Positions 42,410 to 51,533 of a stretch of 64,000 nucleotides of DNA are shown in pieces. The notes under the pieces were generated by a model that worked only from the letters and a program-made list of their open reading frames with translations, did no database searches and had not been told where the DNA came from. This stretch comes from Paenibacillus_G sp049942825 (GTDB lineage: Bacteria > Bacillota > Bacilli > Paenibacillales > NBRC-103111). The stretch is taken from contig NZ_CP187970.1 of NCBI RefSeq assembly GCF_049942825.1, positions 5,828,001 to 5,892,000 on the forward strand, written 5' to 3'. Position numbers and translations under genes: made by a program. Position 1 is the first letter of the stretch. Every line of letters begins with the position of its first letter.

Positions 42410-44368
42410 TTACTCGGGGGTCTGGCCCGCCTTTGGGCCCTCCGGCGGCGGAGCGGCATCCGACAAGTATACCCTAATCGTGGACCCCTGGTCCACCCGG
42501 CTGCCCGGTTTGGGCACCTGGTTGACTACCGTCGTGCCTGTTCCCGACTTTGCGAGTGTAAAATTCATGTTGAGATCTTCATAGAGATCCGATACGCTGC
42601 GCCCGATGAGATCCGGCACAACGGCGATCGGCGTGTCCCCGTAGACGTACTTGCGGTCGAGCTGATCCTTGCGCTGCGGCACGTTCATGTAGCGGAGCGT
42701 ATCCTCCATGATGTTCTTGACGAGCGGAGCGGCGATGAGACCGCCGAACTGAATGCCCTGCGGGTCGTCCACGGCCGCATAGATGACGACCTTGGGATCG
42801 TCCGCCGGCGCGAAGCCGATGAACGATACGATGTGCTCGCTGGAGGAGTACCGACCGTTCACGACCTTCTGCGCCGTTCCCGTCTTGCCTCCGACCCGGT
42901 ATCCGTCGATAAACGCGTTGCGCCCTGTGCCGTTGGCTACGACACTCTCCAGCGTCTCGCGCACCTGCTTTGACGTCTCTTCCGAGATCACCTGGCGCAC
43001 GAGCTCCGGCTGCACCGCCTCCACCAGCTCGCCGCTCTCGGGATTATACCAGGCGCGTGCCACATGGGGCTTGAACAGCTTCCCTCCGTTGACCGCCGCC
43101 GACACCGCGGTGATCTGCTGGATCGGCGTAACCGACACCCCCTGGCCGAACGAGATCGTCGCCAGCTCTACCGGTCCCACACGGGACGGCTTGAACATGA
43201 TGCCGTTCTCTTCTCCCCCCAGGTCGATGCCCGTCTTCTTCCCGAATCCGAACTTCGAAACGTAATCAAGCAGGACGTCTTTGCCAAGCTTCTGTCCCAT
43301 GACCACGAAGCCCGGGTTGCACGAATTCTCCACCACCTGCAGGAACGTCTCGCTGCCGTGGCCCTGCCGTTTCCAGCAGCGGAGCCTTGCGCCTGCAACC
43401 TCGATGGATCCGGGGTCGTGGAAGGGGTCGGTGAGCTTCACCTTCTGCTCCTGCAGCGCTGCCGCCAGAGTGATGATCTTAAAGGTGGAACCGGGCTCAT
43501 AGGTCATCCAGATCGGCAGGTTCCGGTTGTAGTTCTGTACCGGCGAAGCCTGGAAGTTCCCCGGATCGAAACCGGGCCTCGAGCCCATGGCCAGAATCTC
43601 GCCATTGTTGGGGTCCATCGCTATGGCCACTACATGCTTCGGCTGGAACTTCACCATCGCCTGATCGAGCTCCCGCTCCATGATCTGCTGGATGCGGCTG
43701 TCGATCGTCAGCTGCAGGTTCAGCCCGTCGAGCGGCTTCTTGTATTCGTCGGTCGAGCCCGGCATATACTTTCCTGCGGCATCGGCCAGATAGGAGATAT
43801 TGCCTTTAATTCCGGTAAGATTTTTCTCGTACTTCAATTCTATGCCCGTCAAGCCCTGATTATAAGCACCCGTGAATCCCAGCACATGAGCCGCCAGCTC
43901 CCCGAAGGGATAATGACGCTTGTTATCCTCGGTCACCCATACGCCCGGGAGATTCATCTCTTTGATCTCTTTGGCTTTCTCCAGGGAGATCTTGCGGCCG
44001 CCGGGCTTCAGGTACACGCTCATTTGTCGGGAAGTGATCTGCTTGAGGATGGCCGCCTGGTCCATTCCGAGCGCTGTCGCCAGTCGCGCCGCCGTCGCTT
44101 CAGCGTCCTTGATCTGTGCCGGCACCGCCATGACGGTCGGCGAGGAGATATTGTAGGCCAGCTGGACCCCGTTGCGGTCCAGGATCTCCCCCCGCTTCGA
44201 GGTCACCGGAATCTCCCTCCGCCAGGACTCCTCCGCAAGCTTGTTAATCTCCGGCCCCTTCCACAACTGCACATACGCCAGCCGCACCACCAGCGCGAAG
44301 AAAAGGATCGTTCCTACCATCAGTGCGGTGAACAATCGACGACGGACCGTTACATTCGATGCCCTCAT
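42410..44368 (-). CDS. spoVD: Sporulation penicillin-binding protein SpoVD
   Basis: A class B transpeptidase for spore cortex synthesis, partner of SpoVE. The 652-residue product has a membrane anchor (about 12-32), the dimerisation domain, and transpeptidase motifs S294-T-F-K297, S349-C-N351 and K495-T-G-T. A single PASTA domain follows (AVVPDLIGRSVSDLYEDLN) before a Pro-rich tail. The one-PASTA layout and position after pbpB match SpoVD rather than the vegetative enzyme. Confidence 0.93.
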   Translation of the reverse strand: MRASNVTVRRRLFTALMVGTILFFALVVRLAYVQLWKGPEINKLAEESWRREIPVTSKRGEILDRNGVQLAYNISSPTVMAVPAQIKDAEATAARLATALGMDQAAILKQITSRQMSVYLKPGGRKISLEKAKEIKEMNLPGVWVTEDNKRHYPFGELAAHVLGFTGAYNQGLTGIELKYEKNLTGIKGNISYLADAAGKYMPGSTDEYKKPLDGLNLQLTIDSRIQQIMERELDQAMVKFQPKHVVAIAMDPNNGEILAMGSRPGFDPGNFQASPVQNYNRNLPIWMTYEPGSTFKIITLAAALQEQKVKLTDPFHDPGSIEVAGARLRCWKRQGHGSETFLQVVENSCNPGFVVMGQKLGKDVLLDYVSKFGFGKKTGIDLGGEENGIMFKPSRVGPVELATISFGQGVSVTPIQQITAVSAAVNGGKLFKPHVARAWYNPESGELVEAVQPELVRQVISEETSKQVRETLESVVANGTGRNAFIDGYRVGGKTGTAQKVVNGRYSSSEHIVSFIGFAPADDPKVVIYAAVDDPQGIQFGGLIAAPLVKNIMEDTLRYMNVPQRKDQLDRKYVYGDTPIAVVPDLIGRSVSDLYEDLNMNFTLAKSGTGTTVVNQVPKPGSRVDQGSTIRVYLSDAAPPPEGPKAGQTPE

Positions 44369-44491
44369 GCCGGCTTCTAACCCCTTCCTGAACGTCTGCC
44401 GGGGGCAACCGATGTTCCCATGCCCGTCCGCAGCTTTCTTCGTTCATATCATCCCTATTCGGGACAACCAGGGGTTAGAACAAGCCCTATG

Positions 44492-46924
44492 CTATTCTCT
44501 TAATCCGGAAGAACCGGAGGAACTGCCACCGCTCTCCTCCGCGTCCTTGCCGGATGTTGTTTTCTTCGCCGTACTGCTGGAAGATGCGGATGAGCTCTTG
44601 GTCCCTTCCTTGTTTCCGGTCTCCGTAGTCTTGGCTCCTGCAGCCTTCGTGTTCTTATCGCTGCCGGCTGGAGTCTTCGCCGCGTCCTTGCTGTCGCTCT
44701 CCACCGTCTCAAGGAGCTCACTGTACGGCTTGAGCGTCAGGGTGACCGTCCGCGTCTCCCCGCTGCCTTCCACCACCTGCGAGGCGACATACCCCTCCCC
44801 GATCGACTGGCAGCGCACTTTCACAAAGGAGCAGACCTCCACCGCATCACGCAGCGATTTGCCGCTGAGGTCCGGCACCTCCAGCTCGGTGCCTTCTTCG
44901 AGCACTACATACATTCGCTGCGCCCCGCCGATTTCGGTACCGGGCGCCGGCGATTGGGCGAGTACCTTTGGTCCGCTGCCAAGCGTCTCGAGTACAACGC
45001 CGAAGGCGTCCATGGCCGCCCGGGCCGCTTCAGGCGTCTTGCCGACGAGATTCGGCACCTTCGTGCCGGGCTCCTGTGCGGCTGCCTCCGCTGATTTCAC
45101 CTGCGTACTCGGTGCGATGCCCCAGTAGCGCAGTGTTTGGGAGACGATCTGCTTGAATGCCGGAGCAGCCACCTCGCCGCCGAGGTGATAGTCGCCGCCA
45201 AGATCCGGCTCATCTGCGACAATCGTCACTAGAATACGCGGGTTCTCCGCCGGCGCGTACCCTACGAAGGAGATGACCCACTTGCCTTCGGCATAGGTCT
45301 TCTCCCCGGGAAGAACCTTGTTCGCCGTACCCGTCTTGCCCGCAATCCGGTAGCCGTCGATCGCCGCGTTCTTACCCGTACCGATTTTCCTATCCGATAC
45401 TACGGTCTCGAGATACTCCGTAACCTGCTTGGCCGTCTCCGGGGAGACGACCCGGCGGACCTCCTCCGGCTTATTCTCTTGAATTACTTCGCCGGTCAGG
45501 GGGTTATAGATCTCTTTAATCAAATAAGGCTTCATCAGCGTCCCGCCATTGGCGATGGCCGAATAAGCCGCTGTCAGCTGCATGGCGTTCACCGTGAGCG
45601 CCCCCTGACCGTATGTGGCGGTGGCGAAGTCGGCCGGAACCCGCAGATTCACGATCCCCGGCACCTCACCCGGAATATCTACACCCGTTTTGACGCCGAA
45701 GCCGAACTTTTCAATATAACCCTTAAGCGCATCCTGGCCGAGAGCCTCCATCCCGAGCTTGACGAAAGCCACGTTACTCGACCGCTTCAAGCCCTCGAGA
45801 TATGTAATTTTGCCCCAGCCGGAGATATTATGGTCATGGAGCCGGCGGTCGAGAATCCGGATGGAACCCGACTGATATTTCTCGTCCGGATGGAACTTCC
45901 CTTCCTGCACCGCACCTGCCAAGGTAACGAGCTTAAACGTCGAGCCCGGCTCATACTGGGAGGCGACGGCATGGTTGGTGAAGTTCTTCATGTCCGACTC
46001 CCCGTACCGGTTCGGGTTGAACGTCGGGTAGTTGGCAAGCCCCAGAATCTCCATCGTCATCGGGTCAACCGCAATGGCCGTCATGCTCTTCGGATTCCAC
46101 TTCGCGGCCACCTTCTCCAATGCGCTCTCCATATAGAATTGGATGTTCCGGTCGAGCGTCAGACGGACATTGTTGCCGTTCACAGCAGGCTGGTAGCGCT
46201 TCTCGCTGTTGAGCAGCTCCACGCCTTTCCGGTCCTTCTCCAAGTGGAGAAAGCCGTCCGTGCCCTTCAGCTTGTCGTCAAGCTGCTTCTCCAGGCCCAT
46301 GACCGCCTTGCCCTCTTTGTTAATATATCCCAGGAGGTGAGCGGCCAGCTGCTGGGCAGGATAGAACCGTTTGCTCGGCTCTTCCCTAAGTTCCACACCC
46401 ACAAGCGGCTTGTTCTTGCTCTTGGGGTCATCTTTGTAGCGCAGATCCAAGAGATCCTGCTGCTCCTTCACAAACTTCTTAATCTGGTCGATTTGGTCGG
46501 CCCCGATCTTCCAGCCTTCGCTGTTGACCTCGACAGCCGCCTTTTTATCCGTAATCCCTTTGGTAATCCGGGAGCGGATCTTCTCTTCCAGCATCGTAAT
46601 CGAAGCCGGATCATCCGAAGTCTTCAGAATCTCCGCGAGCCGGCGCACGATTTCTTCCTGCAGCCCGTTCTCCGCGATAGACCCCGGCAGAAGAAGCAGC
46701 GTCGCGGCCGGACCATCCTCTGCCAGCACCTTGTCTGTCCGATCCAGGATGGAGCCCCTCTGGGCCGGAATGTCCGATTCTTTTACCCATAATTGCTGAG
46801 CCTGCTTCAGGTAATCGCCCCCGTCTACTACCTGCACCCAAAAAATTCGAATGACGAGGACAGCAAAAAGGAGGGCGAACCCCCCTCCAATGAACAACGA
46901 TCGAAATTTGATCTGCTTTCCCAT
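44492..46924 (-). CDS. pbpB: Septal penicillin-binding protein 2B
   Basis: Class B transpeptidase of the divisome. The 810-residue product has one N-terminal transmembrane helix (about 9-30), a dimerisation domain, and active-site motifs S328-T-F-K331, S382-S-N384 and K530-T-G-T533. Two PASTA domains follow (VPNLVGKTPEAARAAM and VPDLSGKSLRDAVEV). The final ~70 residues are a Ser/Thr/Lys-rich low-complexity tail, longer than in B. subtilis PBP2B. It is preceded by ftsL. Confidence 0.94.
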   Translation of the reverse strand: MGKQIKFRSLFIGGGFALLFAVLVIRIFWVQVVDGGDYLKQAQQLWVKESDIPAQRGSILDRTDKVLAEDGPAATLLLLPGSIAENGLQEEIVRRLAEILKTSDDPASITMLEEKIRSRITKGITDKKAAVEVNSEGWKIGADQIDQIKKFVKEQQDLLDLRYKDDPKSKNKPLVGVELREEPSKRFYPAQQLAAHLLGYINKEGKAVMGLEKQLDDKLKGTDGFLHLEKDRKGVELLNSEKRYQPAVNGNNVRLTLDRNIQFYMESALEKVAAKWNPKSMTAIAVDPMTMEILGLANYPTFNPNRYGESDMKNFTNHAVASQYEPGSTFKLVTLAGAVQEGKFHPDEKYQSGSIRILDRRLHDHNISGWGKITYLEGLKRSSNVAFVKLGMEALGQDALKGYIEKFGFGVKTGVDIPGEVPGIVNLRVPADFATATYGQGALTVNAMQLTAAYSAIANGGTLMKPYLIKEIYNPLTGEVIQENKPEEVRRVVSPETAKQVTEYLETVVSDRKIGTGKNAAIDGYRIAGKTGTANKVLPGEKTYAEGKWVISFVGYAPAENPRILVTIVADEPDLGGDYHLGGEVAAPAFKQIVSQTLRYWGIAPSTQVKSAEAAAQEPGTKVPNLVGKTPEAARAAMDAFGVVLETLGSGPKVLAQSPAPGTEIGGAQRMYVVLEEGTELEVPDLSGKSLRDAVEVCSFVKVRCQSIGEGYVASQVVEGSGETRTVTLTLKPYSELLETVESDSKDAAKTPAGSDKNTKAAGAKTTETGNKEGTKSSSASSSSTAKKTTSGKDAEESGGSSSGSSGLRE

Positions 46925-46954
46925 TTTGTAAGTCCCCCTATTCCAAATGGCGGA

Positions 46955-47389
46955 TCAGGGTTGATCCTTGGTTTTCTTTGAAGTCTGCGCTGAAGCCGTC
47001 TCCGTCTTCTTCGAGGCGGACGCCGCCGTTCCCGTTGTCTGGGAATCCTGGAACGAGAGGCCCAGCTCCTTCGCTTTTTTCTCGAGCTCAATCGGATCGG
47101 ACAGCTTATCCACCTGCTGCTTCAAAATAATATTTTGGGCTTCAATCTGTTTGATCTCCTGCTCCATCGTCAGAATCTTCTGATTCATCTCGTAGATCTG
47201 AGCATACCGCCAGATGATCAGCCCCGCTACCATAACACAGACAACGACCGTAAACAGGTACAGGAGCTTCTCTTGTACCGGCAGCGTTTTGCTGCGCACG
47301 ACAACTTTCTTCGTTTCCTTGATGCGAACTTTCTTCTCAGGGCGCTGTGGTTGTTGAGTCGCAAGATTTCCATGCATGTAAGCCGGCAA
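46955..47389 (-). CDS. ftsL: Cell division protein FtsL
   Basis: Small bitopic divisome protein. The 144-residue product has a basic cytoplasmic tail, one transmembrane helix at about 47-64 (LLYLFTVVVCVMVAGLII) and an extracytoplasmic leucine-zipper-like coil (MNQKILTMEQEIKQIEAQNIILKQQVDKL). The start codon is TTG 47389 with GGGGGAG 7 bases upstream. Low sequence conservation is normal; the rsmH-ftsL-pbpB order supports the call. Confidence 0.92.
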   Translation of the reverse strand: MPAYMHGNLATQQPQRPEKKVRIKETKKVVVRSKTLPVQEKLLYLFTVVVCVMVAGLIIWRYAQIYEMNQKILTMEQEIKQIEAQNIILKQQVDKLSDPIELEKKAKELGLSFQDSQTTGTAASASKKTETASAQTSKKTKDQP

Positions 47390-47403
47390 GATTGGTCTCC
47401 CCC

Positions 47404-48363
47404 TTAGGTCTCTAGTTTTTCGGCAATGCGGAGTTTGGCGGAACGCGCACGCGGATTCGCACCGAGCTCCTCCCCGCCCGCCTCAATCGGCTTGCGGTTG
47501 ATCAGCTTCACCGTGCCCTTGGTGCCGCAGACACACATCGGGAAGTCCGACGGACAGGTGCACCGCGCAACATACTTGTTGAACGTCTGCTTGCAGATCC
47601 GGTCTTCCAGCGAGTGGAACGTAATGACGGCGGCCCTGCCTCCCGGAGCCAGGCAGCGGATCGTCTGCTCCAGCGCCTCCTCGAAGGCGCCTAGCTCGTC
47701 ATTGACCGCGATGCGCAGTGCCTGGAAGCTCCGCTTCGCGGGATGGCCCCCTGTACGCCGGGCCGCGGCGGGGATGCCTTCCTTCACGAGCTCCGCCAGC
47801 TGGCCGGTCGTCTCGATCGGGGCAGCCGCACGGGCGGCCGCGATCTTCGAGGCGATCCGCCGGGCGAACTTCTCCTCGCCGTATTCGAAGAGGATCTGGG
47901 CGATCTCTTTCTCGTCCCAATCGTTCACAATATCCTTCGCTGTCAGCGGCGAAGTGCGGTCCATCCGCATGTCCAGCTCGGCATCATGGTTGTAGCTGAA
48001 GCCTCTGTCGGCTTCATCAAGCTGGGGGGACGAGACCCCCAGGTCGAACAAGATGCCGTCAACTTGAGGAATTCCATCCTTCAAAGCCTCCGGAATTTTG
48101 GAAAGCTCCCGCTCCAGAAAGCGGAAATTGCTGCGCACAAGGCGCACCCGGTCACCGAATTCGGCCAGCTGGATCTTCGCATTGTTCAGGGCGATATCAT
48201 CCTGGTCAAAAGCGATCAGGAGGCCGCCGGGCCCGAGCCTGGAAGCGATCTCACGGCTGTGTCCCGCCCCTCCGAGGGTACAGTCCACATAAATGCCGTC
48301 CGGCTTTATATGTAATCCTTCCACTGCTTCCTGCTTGAGTACTGTCACATGTTGAAACGTCAT
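47404..48363 (-). CDS. rsmH: 16S rRNA m4C1402 methyltransferase RsmH
   Basis: Methylates N4 of C1402 in 16S rRNA using SAM. The 319-residue product has the SAM motif DCTLGGAGHSREI, QVDGILFDLGVSSPQLD, and the C-terminal FHSLEDRI motif. ATG 48363 has AGGAGG 6 bases upstream. It is the second gene of the dcw operon. Confidence 0.97.
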   Translation of the reverse strand: MTFQHVTVLKQEAVEGLHIKPDGIYVDCTLGGAGHSREIASRLGPGGLLIAFDQDDIALNNAKIQLAEFGDRVRLVRSNFRFLERELSKIPEALKDGIPQVDGILFDLGVSSPQLDEADRGFSYNHDAELDMRMDRTSPLTAKDIVNDWDEKEIAQILFEYGEEKFARRIASKIAAARAAAPIETTGQLAELVKEGIPAAARRTGGHPAKRSFQALRIAVNDELGAFEEALEQTIRCLAPGGRAAVITFHSLEDRICKQTFNKYVARCTCPSDFPMCVCGTKGTVKLINRKPIEAGGEELGANPRARSAKLRIAEKLET

Positions 48364-48399
48364 CACTTTCCTCCTACAACCTCGGCATGACTTCCGGGT

Positions 48400-48837
48400 T
48401 TACAAATCAAAGTTGAAGTCGACCAGCTTCTCCGCAATCTCGGCAAAAGATTCTTCCGACTGCTGGAAGTAGTTTTCCCAGATCGACTTGCTCCAAATCT
48501 CTACCCGGTTGGAAACGCCGATTACAACGCAGTCCTTCTCAAGCTTCGCATGCTCTACAAGGGTTTTCGGCAGGTTCACGCGGCCCTGCTTGTCCAGCTC
48601 GCATTCCGTCGCGCCGGAGAAGAAGAACCGGGTAAACGCCCGTGCGTCGGATTTCATCAAAGGCAGCGCTTTGAGCTTCTGCTCCAGCACCGCCCACTCC
48701 TGCATGGGATAGACAAATAAGCATTGATCGAGTCCGCGGGTGACAATGAATGATGCTCCGAGGGCTTCACGGAACTTGGCCGGCACGATCATCCGGCCTT
48801 TATCGTCCACGCTGTGCTGATACTCCCCCATGAACAC
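48400..48837 (-). CDS. mraZ: Transcriptional regulator MraZ
   Basis: AbrB-fold regulator that binds repeats in its own promoter and controls the dcw operon. The 145-residue product has two MraZ domains, beginning FMGEYQHSVDDKGRMIVPAKFR and, after the middle, ATECELDKQGRVNLPKTLVEHA. GTG 48837 gives the usual FMGEYQHS N-terminus, with GGGGG 9 bases upstream; GTG 48840 is possible. Confidence 0.96.
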   Translation of the reverse strand: MFMGEYQHSVDDKGRMIVPAKFREALGASFIVTRGLDQCLFVYPMQEWAVLEQKLKALPLMKSDARAFTRFFFSGATECELDKQGRVNLPKTLVEHAKLEKDCVVIGVSNRVEIWSKSIWENYFQQSEESFAEIAEKLVDFNFDL

Positions 48838-48850
48838 CACCTGTCACCCC

Positions 48851-48880
48851 CTTTCCACCACTTTACCCCACTTTCCACCA
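48851..48880 (-). promoter_or_regulatory. MraZ operator: three tandem 10-base repeats
   Basis: On the minus strand GTGGTGGAAA, GTGGGGTAAA, GTGGTGGAAA run head to tail with exact 10-base period, just downstream of the -10 box. MraZ binds short tandem G-rich repeats of this kind. Confidence 0.85.
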
Positions 48881-48882
48881 CT

Positions 48883-48912
48883 TGTATAGTTACAATTCGT
48901 TACATATGTCAA
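48883..48912 (-). promoter_or_regulatory. Sigma-A promoter of the dcw operon
   Basis: TTGACA (48907-48912), 18-base spacer, TATACA (48883-48888). The transcription start would fall within the MraZ repeats. The -35 abuts the T run of the upstream terminator. Confidence 0.85.
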
Positions 48913-48951
48913 AAATCCTGCTCCGTCTTGAGACGAAGGCAGGATTTTTTG
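48911..48951. terminator. Bidirectional terminator before mraZ
   Basis: AAAATCCTGC and GCAGGATTTT arms, about 10 bases, with T runs on both sides. It ends the DUF4349 transcript immediately before the mraZ promoter. Confidence 0.85.
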
Positions 48952-48962
48952 TAAAGAAATCT

Positions 48963-50048
48963 TTATTTTTCTGATTCTTTGGGTTCATCTTTGGGTACAT
49001 CCCCCACCGGAGAGGATATCGGATACGCGTCGATGACAAGCTCCGGTGAGAAGATGCTCTGCCTTCTGCGCCTCCAGCGGCGGTACAACCAGTACAATCC
49101 GCCTACCGCTGCAGCGAGCGGCAGGACCGGCAGCGCTCCCGCCAGGATGACGACCAGCCACTCCAGCATCAGGCCTATGAAGGCTGCTGACCCCTGCAGC
49201 GCTTCCCCCGCGCGGGACCACAGCGGTCCTCTTTCCACGGATTGGATGCGGGCAGCAGAAGAGACCGTCTGCTCCACACGCAGCTCCACCGTTGAGTAAG
49301 CCACGTGCTGCTCCAGATACCGCATCCGGCCGTTGATCCGTTCGATGTCTTCCTGCACCTTGCCAAGCTCGGCGGAGAACGCTACGAGCTCATCGGCTTT
49401 CGTCGCCTTCTCAATGAAGGAGAGCAGCCTTGCTTCCACCGCCTGCTTGGCCTTTAAGCGGGCCGACAGGTCTACGAACTCCTCGGTGACATCCTGCCCC
49501 TCCACACTGCGCTGAAGTCCCGGATCAATGCCCTCAAGAAGCTCGATCAGCGCCTGGAATCCGGCGGCCGGCACTTTGATGACGAAGATGCCGCTCTTGT
49601 CGGCCCCCGCCGTGTTTTCGCTGGACGAGAGCACATAGGCCCCGGACTGCCGGATCACCTCCTGAATCTTCGCCACCGCATCGGCATACGCATCCACCCG
49701 CATGGTGAGGTTCGCCTTGTAGATGATTTGGCGGACCGGGTCCTCCGGTACGGCAGCGGCAGCCTGCTCTGTCATGCCGGCACCGGCCCCTCCGCCTCCT
49801 CCCCCTCTTGGTGCAGGTGTCGTCCCCGACTCATTCTTCACCTTCATTTGATCGGCGGATGCTGCTCCGCCTTCTGCCGGAGCAGCCGCAGGACTCAACG
49901 TCTTATTGGCTTCAACGGCCAGCTTTGCCGTAGACGCCGAACCCTGATCCGCACCCCCGCACCCCGCCGCATAAGCCGCCAGCAGGAGCACAGCTGCCAG
50001 CCCTTTGACCTTGTGAACCTTGTTCCACACCGCTTTCTTTTTGTCCAT
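48963..50048 (-). CDS. DUF4349 membrane lipoprotein
   Basis: A 361-residue putative lipoprotein: signal sequence LAAVLLLAAYAAGC with lipid Cys near residue 31, an Ala/Gly-rich linker, then a DUF4349 domain (RQIIYKANLTMRVDAYADAVAKIQEVIRQSGAYV), a coiled coil, and a C-terminal transmembrane hairpin (about 290-325) with an RRWRRRR stop-transfer. ATG 50048 has GGGGGTG 6 bases upstream. Function unknown. It and ahcY separate bshC from mraZ. Confidence 0.82.
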   Translation of the reverse strand: MDKKKAVWNKVHKVKGLAAVLLLAAYAAGCGGADQGSASTAKLAVEANKTLSPAAAPAEGGAASADQMKVKNESGTTPAPRGGGGGGAGAGMTEQAAAAVPEDPVRQIIYKANLTMRVDAYADAVAKIQEVIRQSGAYVLSSSENTAGADKSGIFVIKVPAAGFQALIELLEGIDPGLQRSVEGQDVTEEFVDLSARLKAKQAVEARLLSFIEKATKADELVAFSAELGKVQEDIERINGRMRYLEQHVAYSTVELRVEQTVSSAARIQSVERGPLWSRAGEALQGSAAFIGLMLEWLVVILAGALPVLPLAAAVGGLYWLYRRWRRRRQSIFSPELVIDAYPISSPVGDVPKDEPKESEK

Positions 50049-50157
50049 ACGCGGCACCCCCGTGTCCGTCGGTTTAACGGAAGCCTCATCTCTTCTTCCG
50101 TTACTTTCCAGACGTCCGAACATCCGCCTGTGTTGCAAGCGCGGCCGGTCGCACTGC

Positions 50158-50192
50158 AAAAAACCTCTCTTGGATTCATCATCCAAGAGAGG
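50158..50192 (-). terminator. Terminator after ahcY
   Basis: Perfect 12-base stem CCTCTCTTGGAT / ATCCAAGAGAGG, 5-base loop, then six T on the minus strand. Confidence 0.92.
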
Positions 50193-50217
50193 CTCTCACA
50201 ATCGGTTCAACGGCGGA

Positions 50218-51483
50218 TCAATGCTCCGCCCAGGAATCCAGGTAATCCTTTTGCTCGTCGGTCAAGCTGTCGATGCCGATGCCCAGGGATTCCAGCTTGA
50301 AGCGGGCCACCTGCTCATCGAGCTCATAAGGCACGTTAACCACTTTGCTGCCGATCGCCTTGTAGTTGTCGTTGACATACTTCAGGGACATCGCCTGCAG
50401 CGCGAACGTCATGTCCATGATCTCAGCCGGGTGACCGTCGCCGGCAGCCAGGTTCACCAGACGGCCTTCCGCAAGAATGTAGAACTTGCGGCCGTCTTTC
50501 AGCGTGTACTCCTCGATGTTGCGGCGGACCGTACGCTTCGAAACCGACAGAGCCTCGAGCTCCGGCTTGTTCACCTCAACGTCGAAATGTCCGGCGTTCG
50601 AGAGGATCGCGCCGTCCTTCATCACCTCGTAGTGCTCGCCGCGGATGACGTCGCGGTTGCCCGTTACGGTGACGAAAAAGTCGCCGACTTTGGCCGCTTC
50701 GCTCATCGGCATGACCGCGAAGCCGTCCATGTACGCTTCCACGCCTTTGATTGCATCGATCTCGGTGACGATGACGTTGGCGCCAAGGCCTTTGGCACGC
50801 ATCGCCACACCCTTGCCGCACCAGCCGTAGCCGACGACAACGACCGTTTTGCCTGCCACGACGAGGTTCGTCGTCCGGTTGATGCCGTCCCATACGGATT
50901 GGCCTGTGCCGTAGCGGTTATCGAACAGGTATTTGCAGAAGGCGTCGTTCACGGCCACCATCGGGAACTGCAGCTGGCCGTCCTTCTCGAGGGACTTCAG
51001 GCGCAGGATCCCCGTCGTCGTCTCCTCGGCTCCGCCGCGCACGTTCTTCAGCAGATCCTTGCGCTCCGAGTGCAGGATCGTGACGAGATCGCCGCCGTCG
51101 TCGATGATGAGGTCCGGTTCGGTTTCGAGCGTCTTGATCAGCAGCTCCTTGTACTCCTCCGGCTCCGGATTGTACTTGGCGAAGACGGTGATGCCGTCTT
51201 CCACGAGCGCCGCACACACATCATCCTGCGTCGACAGCGGGTTGCTGCCGCAGATCGTGACGTCCGCACCGCCGGCTTGAACCACCTTCGCCAGATAGGC
51301 GGTTTTCGCCTCAAGGTGAAGCGAGATGGCAACCTTCAGTCCTTTGAACGGCTGCTCCTTCTCGAACTGCTCGCGGATCCGGTTGAGTACCGGCATATGG
51401 GCGTTCACCCAATCGATCTTGAGGTGGCCTTCCGGGGCCAGCGCGATATCGCGGATAATGCTGCGGTCTTTCGTATTTGCCAT
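50218..51483 (-). CDS. ahcY: S-adenosylhomocysteine hydrolase
   Basis: Hydrolyses S-adenosylhomocysteine to homocysteine and adenosine, recycling the product of methyltransferases. The 421-residue product has CGSNPLSTQDDVCAAL, the substrate residues in NDAFCKYLFDNRYGTGQS, the NAD-binding VVVVGYGWCGKG, and GRLVNLAAGDGHP. It ends DSLTDEQKDYLDSWAEH, without the extra HYRY-type tail of larger homologues. Many Bacillus species use the Pfs/LuxS route instead, so its presence is notable. AAAGGAG is 11 bases before the ATG. Confidence 0.96.
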   Translation of the reverse strand: MANTKDRSIIRDIALAPEGHLKIDWVNAHMPVLNRIREQFEKEQPFKGLKVAISLHLEAKTAYLAKVVQAGGADVTICGSNPLSTQDDVCAALVEDGITVFAKYNPEPEEYKELLIKTLETEPDLIIDDGGDLVTILHSERKDLLKNVRGGAEETTTGILRLKSLEKDGQLQFPMVAVNDAFCKYLFDNRYGTGQSVWDGINRTTNLVVAGKTVVVVGYGWCGKGVAMRAKGLGANVIVTEIDAIKGVEAYMDGFAVMPMSEAAKVGDFFVTVTGNRDVIRGEHYEVMKDGAILSNAGHFDVEVNKPELEALSVSKRTVRRNIEEYTLKDGRKFYILAEGRLVNLAAGDGHPAEIMDMTFALQAMSLKYVNDNYKAIGSKVVNVPYELDEQVARFKLESLGIGIDSLTDEQKDYLDSWAEH

Positions 51484-51533
51484 GAGTGAGTCGCTCCTTT
51501 ACTTGTACCAGAATAGGGTAAGGTGTGGTCCCA

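Noticed and set aside
43064..44380. 438-codon rightward frame opposite spoVD
   Set aside because: Shadow frame; spoVD on the other strand has all transpeptidase motifs.
50020..51489. 489-codon rightward frame opposite ahcY
   Set aside because: Shadow; ahcY motifs are complete on the minus strand.
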